Origin: CANQBR01 sp964641395
GTDB taxonomy: Bacteria; Bacillota; Negativicutes; Acidaminococcales; Acidaminococcaceae
Assembly: GCA_964641395.1 (NCBI GenBank)
Contig: CAZXKQ010000002.1
Span: 1 to 64,000 of the forward strand
Length of the DNA: 64,000 nucleotides
Direction of reading: 5' to 3'
The notes under the pieces: model-generated
Database searches by the model: none
Seen by the model: the letters and a program-made list of their open reading frames with translations, nothing else
What the model was told of the DNA's origin: nothing
Program-made: the position numbers and the translations under genes
Shown here: positions 1 to 7,970 of the stretch, piece after piece
Position numbering within the stretch: the stretch's first letter is position 1
Layout: every line of letters begins with the position of its first letter

Positions 1-37
1 GTTGCCAAAACCGTCTTGTTCTGGCTAGCGTCAATAA

Positions 38-55
38 ACAGAATTCACATTCTGT
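38..55 (+). repeat. Left inverted-repeat site of the putative switch
   Basis: ACAGAAT-TCAC-ATTCTGT: 7-bp palindromic arms around an asymmetric 4-base centre, the expected form of a tyrosine recombinase site. The right site has the same arms with the centre reverse complemented (GTGA). The arms extend a few bases in direct orientation at both sites (TAA before, CC after). Confidence 0.75.
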
Positions 56-103
56 CCCATACCGTCGCCAAAAAAATACGCAAATCCTTCCTGCGCTAGC
101 AGA

Positions 104-133
104 ATTATACCATACTCAAGAAGGGCTATGCAA
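104..133 (-). promoter_or_regulatory. Promoter inside the invertible segment, facing left
   Basis: On the minus strand, -35 TTGCAT (128-133), an 18-base spacer and a perfect -10 TATAAT (104-109). Transcription would start near 97, cross the left site and leave the window at position 1. Confidence 0.6.
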
Positions 134-177
134 CAAGATTTTCCTAATTTGGCCTTTCTAGACGGGTTTTTAGGAAG

Positions 178-246
178 AGGCCTAGCACAAGCACAGCTAT
201 AAGGGTTGTTCCCTCCTACAGCCGGCTTGCTGCTAGGCCTTTTTTT
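178..246 (+). terminator. Intrinsic terminator within the segment
   Basis: A stem formed by 178-192 and 225-240, about 15 bp with one bulged base, is followed by six T (241-246). It acts on rightward transcription. After inversion it would instead face left and could block read-through from the recombinase gene. Confidence 0.75.
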
Positions 247-313
247 GCTTTTTAGGAGGCCTTTTCCCCCGCCTCAAGGGGGTTGCCGCCGCCTGGGGCG
301 GCCGAGGCAGTAA

Positions 314-331
314 ACAGAATGTGAATTCTGT
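314..331 (+). repeat. Right inverted-repeat site of the putative switch
   Basis: ACAGAAT-GTGA-ATTCTGT, the exact reverse complement of 38-55. It lies 15 bp beyond the stop codon of the recombinase gene. Confidence 0.75.
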
Positions 332-346
332 CCTATTTTTCTGCCC

Positions 347-1192
347 CTAGTAGACCAACCCTAGCTCTTCGATGCTCTTGGCGTGCTCCACGCCGCTGGA
401 GATAAGGTAGAGGCGGGTGGTCTCGATGCTGGAATGGCCCAAGATGGCCGCCAGCTTCACCAGGTCCTTGTGGCTGTAATAATAGGTGAGGGCGAAGAGG
501 TGCCGCAGATTGTGGGGGAAGACCTTGCTAGGCTCCACCTGGGCCGCCTGGCAGAGCCGCTTCATCTCCCCCCAGATCTGCCTGCGGCTCAACCCCTCCC
601 CGGAGGCGGTACGGAAGAGCTGGCCCTGGGGGATGCCCTGCTCCTGGGCGTAGAGGCGCAGCTTGCGGCACAGCTTGGCCGGCAGCAGGATGGTGCGTAT
701 CTTCCCCTTCAGGGCCACCTCCGTCAAGCCCTGGCAGGCTGCCTCCACTGTGATGTAGCGCACCTCCGACACCCGGATGCCGGTGGAGCAGATGGTTTCT
801 ATCACCAGGGCCAGCCGCTCCCTCCCCTGGGCCAGGGCCGTGGCCACCAGCTGCCGGTATTCCTCCCGGGTCAACTCCAGCCTTTGGTTGCGGAAGACCC
901 GCTTCTGCAGCCGCAGGAATTTGACCCGGCAATCATGCCAGCCTAAAAAGATGAAGAGGCCGTTGAGGGAGGACAGCTTGTTGTTCACCGTGCTGGGAGC
1001 CAGGCTCCGCTGCAGCAGGCAGGCCTTCCAGGCCAGCACCTCCTCCTTGCTCACCGCCCGGCCTCCCAGCCAGGCCAGGAACAGCTCGATGTCCCGCAGG
1101 TACTTCTGCAGGGTGGCGGCGGCCCGCTCCTCCTGGTAGAGGTGTTGGCGGAAGGCCGCCAGGCACTCTTCGTTTAACTTGTGCTTTAGCAT
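347..1192 (-). CDS. Tyrosine recombinase (XerC/D-like), probable DNA invertase
   Basis: A 281-aa site-specific recombinase that would cut and rejoin DNA through a 3'-phosphotyrosine. The N-terminal core-binding domain covers about residues 6-90. The catalytic residues are all present: Arg140 (TGIRVSEV), Lys162/164, His227 and Arg230 (HNLR), His253 (LGHSS) and nucleophile Tyr262. The short length without extra domains fits Xer-like invertases better than phage integrases. Its 3' end abuts a pair of inverted sites flanking a promoter, so its likely job is flipping that segment. The start is ATG with a GGAAGGGAG ribosome site. Being one of the two chromosome-dimer Xer proteins is less likely, because no dif-like site is evident. 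Confidence 0.88.
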   Translation of the reverse strand: MLKHKLNEECLAAFRQHLYQEERAAATLQKYLRDIELFLAWLGGRAVSKEEVLAWKACLLQRSLAPSTVNNKLSSLNGLFIFLGWHDCRVKFLRLQKRVFRNQRLELTREEYRQLVATALAQGRERLALVIETICSTGIRVSEVRYITVEAACQGLTEVALKGKIRTILLPAKLCRKLRLYAQEQGIPQGQLFRTASGEGLSRRQIWGEMKRLCQAAQVEPSKVFPHNLRHLFALTYYYSHKDLVKLAAILGHSSIETTRLYLISSGVEHAKSIEELGLVY

Positions 1193-1335
1193 TTTTTACT
1201 TCTCCCTTCCTATACAGTCGGCAGTACTCTATAGTTCTGATTATAGAAGTACAACCAATTTATATAGGATAGCACAAGACGGCCTGGTTTTGTTGTTTAT
1301 TTCTTGCCTTTCCCCTGGGAAAGCGCCCTGCCGTG

Positions 1336-1387
1336 AAAAAAAGGTACTGGAACAGCCGCGGGCCATAACCCACTGTTTCAGTACCTT
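1336..1387 (-). terminator. Terminator downstream of the DUF697-like gene
   Basis: Stem 1341-1349 / 1379-1387 with an inner ACAG/CTGT pair. On the minus strand it is followed by a T7 run (1336-1342). It ends the transcript of the gene finishing at 1473. Confidence 0.75.
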
Positions 1388-1472
1388 ATTGCTCTTTCCT
1401 TGTCAGCCCAGCAGGACTCTAGGCCCTGCCGGGCCCGGCCTCCTCAGTCGGCCCCCAGTCCCAAGTTACTGG

Positions 1473-2039
1473 TTAGGAGCGGCCCACTGTCTCCTTTCCC
1501 TCTGCCTCCTGGCCGTCCGCCTCCTGGTAGAGGCGGGCGAAGGACTGCTCCAAGTCCTCCTCCTGGCTGAAGCTGCGCTCCTCGTCCCCCAGGGGCTCCT
1601 CCTTGCAGTCCATAGAGGCGAAGTCCTTGGCCTTAGCCTTCCCTTCCCGGTAGGCCTCCTGGTAGAGCTCCTTGAAGCTGGCGATGTCCTCCGGCTGGCC
1701 GGCCTTGATCCACGCATTGGCCACCTTGCCTACCGCGTAGGTGATGGCCACCCCCAAGGGGATGTTCAAGGGGCCCAGGGGCAGCAGGGTGGCCAGGGTC
1801 TGGCCGCAGAAGGTGGCGCCTAGGCCGGCTATCAGGCCCTTGGCAGCCCCTTCCTCTATGTCTACCCCTCTCAGCTTCCCCAGCCGCACGATCATGTACA
1901 CTTCGTTGGCGATGAGGGCCATGGTGCCTACCAGGGGGGCCACCACGATGAGGCCGGCCCGGGCGGCTCCCCAGCGGCAGAGCTGTTCCGCCTCCGCCTC
2001 AATCTCCGCTTCGCTCAGCAAACTTTTCTTCTCGTCCAT
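1473..2039 (-). CDS. DUF697-like small membrane protein
   Basis: 188 aa. An acidic N-terminus is followed by two hydrophobic stretches (about 28-50 and 72-108) rich in Gly and Ala, including AAKGLIAGLGATFCGQTLA. The last 60 residues are strongly charged with many Glu and probably cytoplasmic. The Gly/Ala membrane pattern resembles the DUF697/YcjF family, often linked to GTPases, but no GTPase lies beside it. No function can be given. It is a single-gene unit with its own terminator. Confidence 0.6.
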   Translation of the reverse strand: MDEKKSLLSEAEIEAEAEQLCRWGAARAGLIVVAPLVGTMALIANEVYMIVRLGKLRGVDIEEGAAKGLIAGLGATFCGQTLATLLPLGPLNIPLGVAITYAVGKVANAWIKAGQPEDIASFKELYQEAYREGKAKAKDFASMDCKEEPLGDEERSFSQEEDLEQSFARLYQEADGQEAEGKETVGRS

Positions 2040-2161
2040 AATCCATCCCTCCTAGTCCTTTTTTATCTGCTTATCTTCAAGCCTGTACAGATAGACCTCC
2101 CTATCCTGGCGAGGCCCTTCTTCCTTATTATAACACTATCCCGCCAAAAGGGAAAGCCGCC

Positions 2162-3517
2162 CTACCTGGCAGCAGCCTGCCCCGTGCCTGCCAAATAGTA
2201 GCGCAGATTCCTCGCCCCGCCCCTTTTCTCCAGCAGGCCCTCTGCCACCAACCTGCGCAGCAGCAGGACGGCCGTGCTCTGGGACAGCTTCAGCTCTCGC
2301 TCCACGTCCCGGCGCACCAGGGAGCCCTGCTGTTGGCAGAGGCGGAGCACGGCCCTCCCCCTCTCCTCCTGCTCCGGCCGGGCAGGGGCGGCCCCTGCGC
2401 CCTGCCGGGGGCTGGCCCCCAGCCCTTCCTTCTGGTAGTTGACGTTAGGCAGGGTGAGCTTAAAGGCATGGCTGCTAGTCTGGATGAGGGGCTTGACGGG
2501 ATAATCTTGGTAGCACTCCTGGATCTTGAGGATGCCGGTGCCGTAGGCTTCGATCAAGTCCAAGCGGTAGAAGACGTTAGCCAGGTACTGGTTCCTAAGG
2601 GAAGATACGCCTAAAAGGATGTCGTCAAAGGAGAGGCCCCTCACCAGGCCCCCCAGGGAGACGAACTCCAGCCTATCATCAAAGACGCTGACTAAGGTGG
2701 AGCCGCTGTAGGAATAGTCCCGGTGGATGATGGCGTTGAGCAGGGCTTCCCGCACCGCCTCCACAGGATAATCAAGGCAGTCGATGCGGTTGAGGCCTTG
2801 GAATTCCGCCCGCACCCGGTTATAGCGGCCCAAAAAGTCCATAGCCGCTTCCAGCTGGGCCAGCAGGGAGCCTGTCAGCTCCCGGCGGTCTTTGAAGACC
2901 GTCTTTTTGCTGCCCTGGAAGACCGCCAGCTTGATGGTGTGGGGGCACTGGTCTGACAGGAGCAGGGCCAGATTGGTATAGGCCCCATCCTTCCCCAGGA
3001 GCTGGAGGGTCCGCCGTTGCTGGGGCCCAAACTTCAACCCCTTCTTGTGGAAGACGGCCGCCGCCTGGGCAAAGGTGAGCTCCTGGTTGAGGGAGCGGGC
3101 CTCCTCGTAGCTATCCCCGCTGGTCTCCTTGATCATGCTGAGGATGGCCGCCTCAGAAGCCGGCACGGTGGCCGTCCCCTGCCGCACATACACCCCCTCA
3201 GGCCGGAGGCCCTTGCCAGAAAGGTAGTAGGGCCTGGCCGTGCCCCGCTGTACTGTTACTGTAACCACCTGCTTACCGTCCATAAGCTGGCTGCCCAGCT
3301 CCACAAACAGCATCACGTCGGGCCGCACAGCATCCCGTAGGGCGGCAGCCACCTGGGCCAGGGTGGCAGCAGGGTCTGCTACGCCCCGCACCGAGCCATC
3401 ATCCTCCACCCCGATGTAGACAGTGCCTCCCTGGCAGTTAGCAAAGGCGATGACTGTCTTCTTTACCGCCTCCACATACTCCCTTTTCAATTCCACCGTG
3501 CCGCTCTCTGCCAGCAT
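2162..3517 (-). CDS. AlbA_2/Schlafen-type ATP-binding transcriptional regulator
   Basis: 451 aa of the COG2865 type. The N-terminal AlbA_2 domain (about 5-125) contains the VELKREY and GGTVYIGVEDDGSVRG motifs. A GHKL-type ATPase-like region follows (about 245-355, with EALLNAIIHRDYS and LIEAYGTGI), then a proline/alanine linker and a C-terminal winged helix (about 390-445, SQSTAVLLLRRLVAEGLL). Such proteins are thought to act as regulators, but targets are mostly unknown. The promoter and a row of seven pentamers precede the gene, which suggests self-control. No partner gene is adjacent. Confidence 0.85.
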   Translation of the reverse strand: MLAESGTVELKREYVEAVKKTVIAFANCQGGTVYIGVEDDGSVRGVADPAATLAQVAAALRDAVRPDVMLFVELGSQLMDGKQVVTVTVQRGTARPYYLSGKGLRPEGVYVRQGTATVPASEAAILSMIKETSGDSYEEARSLNQELTFAQAAAVFHKKGLKFGPQQRRTLQLLGKDGAYTNLALLLSDQCPHTIKLAVFQGSKKTVFKDRRELTGSLLAQLEAAMDFLGRYNRVRAEFQGLNRIDCLDYPVEAVREALLNAIIHRDYSYSGSTLVSVFDDRLEFVSLGGLVRGLSFDDILLGVSSLRNQYLANVFYRLDLIEAYGTGILKIQECYQDYPVKPLIQTSSHAFKLTLPNVNYQKEGLGASPRQGAGAAPARPEQEERGRAVLRLCQQQGSLVRRDVERELKLSQSTAVLLLRRLVAEGLLEKRGGARNLRYYLAGTGQAAAR

Positions 3518-3555
3518 GACTGCACCTGCCTCCCTGTCAAGAACCTCAGTAAACC

Positions 3556-3590
3556 TAATCTAATCAAATCTAATCAAATCTAATCTAATC
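3556..3590 (-). repeat. Seven tandem (T/A)AATC pentamers in the regulator leader
   Basis: Seven consecutive 5-base units, five TAATC and two AAATC, in exact 5-base register. They begin about 16 bases downstream of the -10 and end 38 bases before the start codon, so they lie in the early transcribed region. This could be a regulator binding array or a slippage-prone repeat. Confidence 0.8.
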
Positions 3591-3606
3591 AAGTAATCTG
3601 ATAACT

Positions 3607-3634
3607 ATTATACCACCATCAGCCTTGCTGACAA
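3607..3634 (-). promoter_or_regulatory. Promoter of the AlbA_2 regulator
   Basis: -35 TTGTCA (3629-3634), a 16-base spacer and a perfect -10 TATAAT (3607-3612) on the minus strand. The predicted start is near 3600, just before the pentamer array. Confidence 0.75.
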
Positions 3635-3646
3635 GGGGTATCCGCT

Positions 3647-3676
3647 AAAAAAACTGCGGCGCTCACCACGCCGCAG
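3647..3676 (-). terminator. Terminator of the suf operon
   Basis: Stem CTGCGGCG/CGCCGCAG (3654-3661 / 3669-3676) followed on the minus strand by seven T. It lies 37 bp after the sufU stop. Confidence 0.85.
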
Positions 3677-3712
3677 CACTCTGCAAACCTTAGCCCTAGT
3701 CGGGGCGGCCCC

Positions 3713-4144
3713 TCACTCCTCCTTGCCCAGCATCTGCTCCAGGGTGCGCCAGCCTAGGACGGCGCACTTCACCCTGGCCGGCATGTGGGCCACGTCCTCC
3801 AGGGCGGCGGCCTCCTCCAACCGCTCCTTCTCCTCCGGGCTGATCTGGCCCTTGATCATGCGCAGGAAGAGCTGGGCCAGCTCCAGGGCCTCCTCCGCCG
3901 GGCGGCCCAGCACCAGGTCCAGCATCATGTCCGCCGAGGCCTGGCTGATGGCGCAGCCGCTGCCGGTAAAGGCCCCGTCTACTATCCTGCCCTCCTCCAC
4001 CTGCAGCCGCAGCACGATGTCGTCCCCGCAGCTGGGGTTGTAGCCCCGCAGCTCCAGGTTGGCCCCCGGCAGGGGGTGCTTATGGTAGGGCCGGGTATTG
4101 TGCTCGATGATGATCTCGTTGTAAAAACTCCTGTTATCTGCCAT
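3713..4144 (-). CDS. sufU: Fe-S cluster assembly protein SufU
   Basis: 143 aa. SufU receives sulfur from SufS and passes it to the SufBCD scaffold in the cytoplasm. The zinc/sulfur ligands are all present: Cys39 and Asp41 (NPSCGDD), Cys64 (GSGCAIS) and Cys127 (VKCAVLGW). Its length and the stretch before Cys127 match SufU rather than IscU. Its start overlaps the end of sufS by 11 bp, indicating coupled translation. It is the last gene of the operon, followed by a strong terminator. Confidence 0.95.
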   Translation of the reverse strand: MADNRSFYNEIIIEHNTRPYHKHPLPGANLELRGYNPSCGDDIVLRLQVEEGRIVDGAFTGSGCAISQASADMMLDLVLGRPAEEALELAQLFLRMIKGQISPEEKERLEEAAALEDVAHMPARVKCAVLGWRTLEQMLGKEE

Positions 4145-5363
4145 AACCCATCCTCTTCCTCAGGCTGCTGACGCTAGTCAAGAAGCGCTCCACGTCTTCC
4201 GCGTCGTTGTAGAAGGCCAGGCTGGCCCTGGCCGCCGAGGCCACCCCTAGGTGCTCCAGCAGGGGCTGGGCGCAGTGATGGCCGGCCCGGATAGCCACCC
4301 CGTCCGCGTCCAGGATGGCGGCGATATCGTGGGGATGGACGTCGTCCACCGTAAAGGCGATGATGCCGTGGTGCTCCTCCGCCACCTGGCTGCCTAGCAC
4401 CTGCACATGGGGCAGGGCCGTCAGGCCGTGGTAGAGGAGGGCCGTCAGGTCGTCCTCCCGCTCCTTGATGGCGTCGTAGCCTACCTCTTCCAGGTAGTCC
4501 ATGGCCGCGGCCAGGCCCACTGCGGCGGCGGCATTCACCGTCCCCGCCTCGAACCTGTGGGGCAGGGGGGCGTAGGCGCAGCTGTCCCTGCTCACCCACT
4601 CGATCATCTCTCCCCCCTGGAGGAAGGGAGGCAGGTTCTGGAGCAGGGCCTTCTTCCCGTACAGCACCCCTATGCCCATGGGCCCTAGCAGCTTGTGGCC
4701 GCTGAAGGCCGCAAAGTCCGCCCCCAGGGCCTGCACGTCCAGGGGCAGGTGGGGGATGCTCTGGGCGGCGTCCAACACCACCAGCGCCCCCACCTGGTGG
4801 GCCTTCTGGATGAGCTTCTCCACCGGATTGCGGCAGCCTAGCACGTTAGAAACCACGGTGACCGCCACTAGCTTGGTCTGGGGCCCGATGGCGGCCTCTA
4901 TGTCCTTCGGGGCTATCCGACCCTGGGCGTCGCAGTCCAGGTAGCGGAAGGCGGCCCCGGTGGCCTGGCAGGCGCTGCGCCAGGGCAGCAGGTTGCTGTG
5001 GTGCTCCATAATGGTGCCCAGCACCTCCGTCCCCGGCCCCAGGTTGTTCCTAGCCCAGCTGTAGGCCAGCAGGTTCAGGCTCTCCGTGGCGTTGCGGGTA
5101 AAGATGACCTCCTCCGGGCTGGCGGCGTTGATGAAGCGGGCCACCCTGCTCCTAGCCGCCTCGTAGGCCTGGGTGGCCTCCACTGCCAGGGCGTACAGCC
5201 CCCGCAGGGGGTTGGCGTTGTGCTGGAGGTAAAAGTCCCTCTCCGCCTGGAGCACGGCCAGGGGCCGCTGGCTGGTGGCGGAATTGTCCAAATAGGCTAC
5301 TTCCCGGGCTTGGAGCAGGGGAAAGTCCTTTTTAAAATCGCGGATGAGATTGGCTGTCGACAT
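4134..5363 (-). CDS. sufS: Cysteine desulfurase SufS
   Basis: 409 aa, a PLP-dependent class V aminotransferase-fold enzyme that takes sulfur from cysteine to give alanine and a persulfide. The PLP lysine is Lys224 in SGHKLLGPMG, the cofactor Asp198 is in LDAAQSIPH, and the catalytic Cys364 lies in AGHHCAQPLL. The HHCAQP form is typical of group II SufS enzymes paired with SufU. It sits 11 bp after sufD and overlaps sufU. Confidence 0.96.
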   Translation of the reverse strand: MSTANLIRDFKKDFPLLQAREVAYLDNSATSQRPLAVLQAERDFYLQHNANPLRGLYALAVEATQAYEAARSRVARFINAASPEEVIFTRNATESLNLLAYSWARNNLGPGTEVLGTIMEHHSNLLPWRSACQATGAAFRYLDCDAQGRIAPKDIEAAIGPQTKLVAVTVVSNVLGCRNPVEKLIQKAHQVGALVVLDAAQSIPHLPLDVQALGADFAAFSGHKLLGPMGIGVLYGKKALLQNLPPFLQGGEMIEWVSRDSCAYAPLPHRFEAGTVNAAAAVGLAAAMDYLEEVGYDAIKEREDDLTALLYHGLTALPHVQVLGSQVAEEHHGIIAFTVDDVHPHDIAAILDADGVAIRAGHHCAQPLLEHLGVASAARASLAFYNDAEDVERFLTSVSSLRKRMGYGR

Positions 5364-5374
5364 AGTTCCACCTT

Positions 5375-6502
5375 CTAATCTTCCCTAGCGTTAGCAGCCT
5401 GCTCCTGGCGGTGGCAGGAGCCTTCCAAGGGGCAGGCCCCCTGGACAATCTTTTCCAGCAGGCAGAGGGCCTCCCCGTCCCCTCCCTGGGGCCCTAGGTC
5501 CAGGTCGGCGGCAGCCGGCCCGGCGGCCTGGAGGAAGGCGGCCAGCTTGGCCTCGGAGAGGAGGGCGCTGGCCTCCCCCTCTTCTATGCCCCTGCTGCCT
5601 AGGTAGAAGAGCAGGTCCCGGTCCAGGCGGCCGATGCTGGCCCCGTGGTTGCCTACCACGTCCTCTTCGCTGCAGAGGATGAGGGGCACGCTGCGGTTCA
5701 CCGCCCCGTCGTCCAAGAGGAGCACTGCTTCCTGCTCCTCTCCCACGCTGCCGGCAGCCCCCTGCTTAAAGTCTATGGTGCCTCTAAAGGTCTTGCTGCT
5801 GCCCCGGTCCAGGGAGCCGTCGGCTATGATGTTGCTGACGGTCTTCCTCCCCATGTGCTCCGCCACCACGTTGAAGTCCAACTGCTGCTGGGCCTTGGCC
5901 AGGTAGCAGAGCCGGTAGGCGAAGGAGCTGCCCTCCCCTGCCAGCAGGGCCTTGGTGCCACCGTAGACCCTGCCTGCTCCCAGCTCCAACTGGTAGATCT
6001 GGCAGTCTGCTCCCGGGGCCAGCTCTATCCCTACGTCGTTGAGGAAGGTGCTGCCCCGACCTAGCAGCTGCAGCTGCCGCAGCCTCACCCTGCTGCCGGC
6101 CTGGGCCTTGAGCCGCAGCCGGGCCCCGGCATAGCTGCCTGGGGCGGGGGCCTGGGCCCCGTCCCTGTAGATCAGGGTCAGGTCCAGGCTGTGGCCCGCC
6201 TCCACCGTGATGGCCAAGGCGGCGGCCTCCGCCCCTTGGTAGCTGTAGTCCAGCCGCAGCCGGGCCTCCTGGGCCACAGTGCGCAGGCGGAGCTCCTCCC
6301 CGCCCTGCTGGGCGAAGAGCTGGTCCAACTGGCTGCCCATGCCGCCGGCCAGGGGGCTCAGCTCCCCGCCCGGGCCTAGGCCCACAGAGACAGGGGCCGC
6401 TGCGGCGGCCTGGCCCTGGAAGGCCGCTCCTTGGATGAGGGCCTCGTTAAGGCGGAGTCGCTTCCAGGTAGGGGCCGGCAGCCTGTTTACCGTAATATCC
6501 AT
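5375..6502 (-). CDS. sufD: Fe-S cluster assembly protein SufD
   Basis: 375 aa, a beta-helix scaffold subunit that forms SufBC2D with SufB and SufC. The C-terminal half carries the family signature (GTIDFKQGAAGS, then EEDVVGNHGASIGRLDRDLLFYLGSRGI). The N-terminal half is diverged, as is usual for SufD. It ends with a Cys-containing tail (CPLEGSCHR). It lies between sufB and sufS with a 47-bp gap before it and 11 bp after. Confidence 0.93.
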   Translation of the reverse strand: MDITVNRLPAPTWKRLRLNEALIQGAAFQGQAAAAAPVSVGLGPGGELSPLAGGMGSQLDQLFAQQGGEELRLRTVAQEARLRLDYSYQGAEAAALAITVEAGHSLDLTLIYRDGAQAPAPGSYAGARLRLKAQAGSRVRLRQLQLLGRGSTFLNDVGIELAPGADCQIYQLELGAGRVYGGTKALLAGEGSSFAYRLCYLAKAQQQLDFNVVAEHMGRKTVSNIIADGSLDRGSSKTFRGTIDFKQGAAGSVGEEQEAVLLLDDGAVNRSVPLILCSEEDVVGNHGASIGRLDRDLLFYLGSRGIEEGEASALLSEAKLAAFLQAAGPAAADLDLGPQGGDGEALCLLEKIVQGACPLEGSCHRQEQAANARED

Positions 6503-6549
6503 AAAGCCTCCTTGTGTTCCTGCCTGCCCCGCAGGGGCAGGCGCCCGGG

Positions 6550-7956
6550 TCAGCCGATGCTGCCCTGCATCTCCATGCGGATCAGGTTGTTCATTTCCAC
6601 GGCGTATTCCAGGGGCAGCTCCTTAGACACATTGTCGGCGAAGCCGCTGACGATGAGGGCCCGGGCCTCCCCCTCGCTCAGCCCCCTGCTCATCAGGTAG
6701 AAGACGGCGTCGTCGCTGATGCGGCCTATCTTGGCCTCGTGGCCCACATCCGCCTGGGAGGTGCGCACGTCGATGGCCGGTATGGTGTCGCTGCGGGAGA
6801 TGCTGTCGATCATCAGGGACTGGCAGCTGACGCTGGTTTTGCTGCCGGTGGCGCTGGCCAGGACCTGGACGCTGCTCCTGAAGGTGCTGACCCCGCCGGA
6901 CTTAGAGATGGAGCGGGTGTTCACCACGGAGGTGGTGTTCCTCCCCTGGTGCACCACCTTGCAGCCGGTGTCCAGGTTCTGCCCCGCCCCGGCGAAGGTG
7001 ACGCCGGTGAAGGAGCAGCCGCTGCCCTCCCCCTGGAGGATGCTCATAGGGTAGAGGTAGGAGACGTGGGAGCCGAAGGAGCCGGACACCCAGTCCACCC
7101 GGGCCCCCTCGGCGCAGATGGCCCGCTTCGTGTTCAGGTTGTACATATTCTTAGACCAGTTTTCGATGGTGGAGTAGCGCAGCTTGGCCCCCTTGCCTAC
7201 GAAGAGCTCTACGCAGCCGGCGTGGAGGTTGGCCACGTTGTACTTGGGAGCGCTGCAGCCTTCGATGAAGTGGAGGTCCGCCCCCTCATCCACGATGATC
7301 AGGGTGTGCTCGAACTGCCCCGCCCCCTTGGCGTTCAGCCGGAAGTAGGACTGGAGGGGGATGGCCACCTTCACCCCCTTGGGCACGTAGACGAAGGAGC
7401 CGCCGGACCACACCGCCCCGTGCAAGGCGGCGAACTTGTGGTCGTAGGGGGTTACCAGCTTCATAAAGTGCTGCTGGATCAGCTCTGCGTAGGGGCCGTG
7501 GAGGGCGCTTTCCAGGTCGGTGTAGACCACTCCCTGCTCCGCCACTTCCTGGCGCACATTGTGGTACACCAGCTCGCTGTCGTACTGGGCCCCCACTCCC
7601 GCCAGGGAGAGCCGCTCCGCCTGGGGTATGCCCAGCCGCTCAAAGGTGTCCTTGATGGCCTCTGGCACATCCTCCCAGCGGCCCTGCATCTTGGTGTTGG
7701 GCCGTACGTAGGTGACGATGTTCTCCATGTGCAGCCCTGCTATAGAGGGGCCCCAGTCAGGCAGGGGCAGCTGGTGGTAGACGGCCAGGGAGCGGAGCCT
7801 GAAGTCGTGCATCCAGGCCGGATCCTTCTTAGAGCGGGAGATCTCCTCCACGATGGCCTCCGTCAGCCCCTCCTGGATGCGGTAGGCGTCCTTATCCTCG
7901 TTGCGGAAGTCGTACCTAGTCCTATCTATATCGTCTACAAAGGTCTTGTTTTCCAT
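6550..7956 (-). CDS. sufB: Fe-S cluster assembly protein SufB
   Basis: 468 aa, full length. This is the main scaffold on which the cluster is built. Conserved blocks include ALHGAVWSGGSFVYVPKGVK, the EGCSAPKYN region, and the C-terminal RTSQADVGHEAKIGRISDD ending in an LSEGEAR helix. The start ATG at 7956 follows sufC by 14 bp. The large open frame on the opposite strand here is a high-GC shadow. Confidence 0.97.
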   Translation of the reverse strand: MENKTFVDDIDRTRYDFRNEDKDAYRIQEGLTEAIVEEISRSKKDPAWMHDFRLRSLAVYHQLPLPDWGPSIAGLHMENIVTYVRPNTKMQGRWEDVPEAIKDTFERLGIPQAERLSLAGVGAQYDSELVYHNVRQEVAEQGVVYTDLESALHGPYAELIQQHFMKLVTPYDHKFAALHGAVWSGGSFVYVPKGVKVAIPLQSYFRLNAKGAGQFEHTLIIVDEGADLHFIEGCSAPKYNVANLHAGCVELFVGKGAKLRYSTIENWSKNMYNLNTKRAICAEGARVDWVSGSFGSHVSYLYPMSILQGEGSGCSFTGVTFAGAGQNLDTGCKVVHQGRNTTSVVNTRSISKSGGVSTFRSSVQVLASATGSKTSVSCQSLMIDSISRSDTIPAIDVRTSQADVGHEAKIGRISDDAVFYLMSRGLSEGEARALIVSGFADNVSKELPLEYAVEMNNLIRMEMQGSIG

Positions 7957-7970
7957 AAACCAGGCCGCTC

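Larger units (their letters stand above)
38..331. mobile_element. Putative invertible promoter segment
   Basis: About 294 bp bounded by two 18-bp sites that are exact reverse complements of each other (38-55 and 314-331). It contains one good promoter pointing left out of the window and one strong terminator read rightwards, and no gene. A tyrosine recombinase gene starts its 3' end 15 bp to the right. This is the layout of phase-variable promoter switches in gut Bacillota and Bacteroidota, where a tyrosine recombinase flips the segment. In the orientation present here the promoter would drive whatever gene lies left of position 1. Flipped, it would point into the 3' end of the recombinase gene as antisense. 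Inversion itself is inferred, not seen. Confidence 0.65.
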
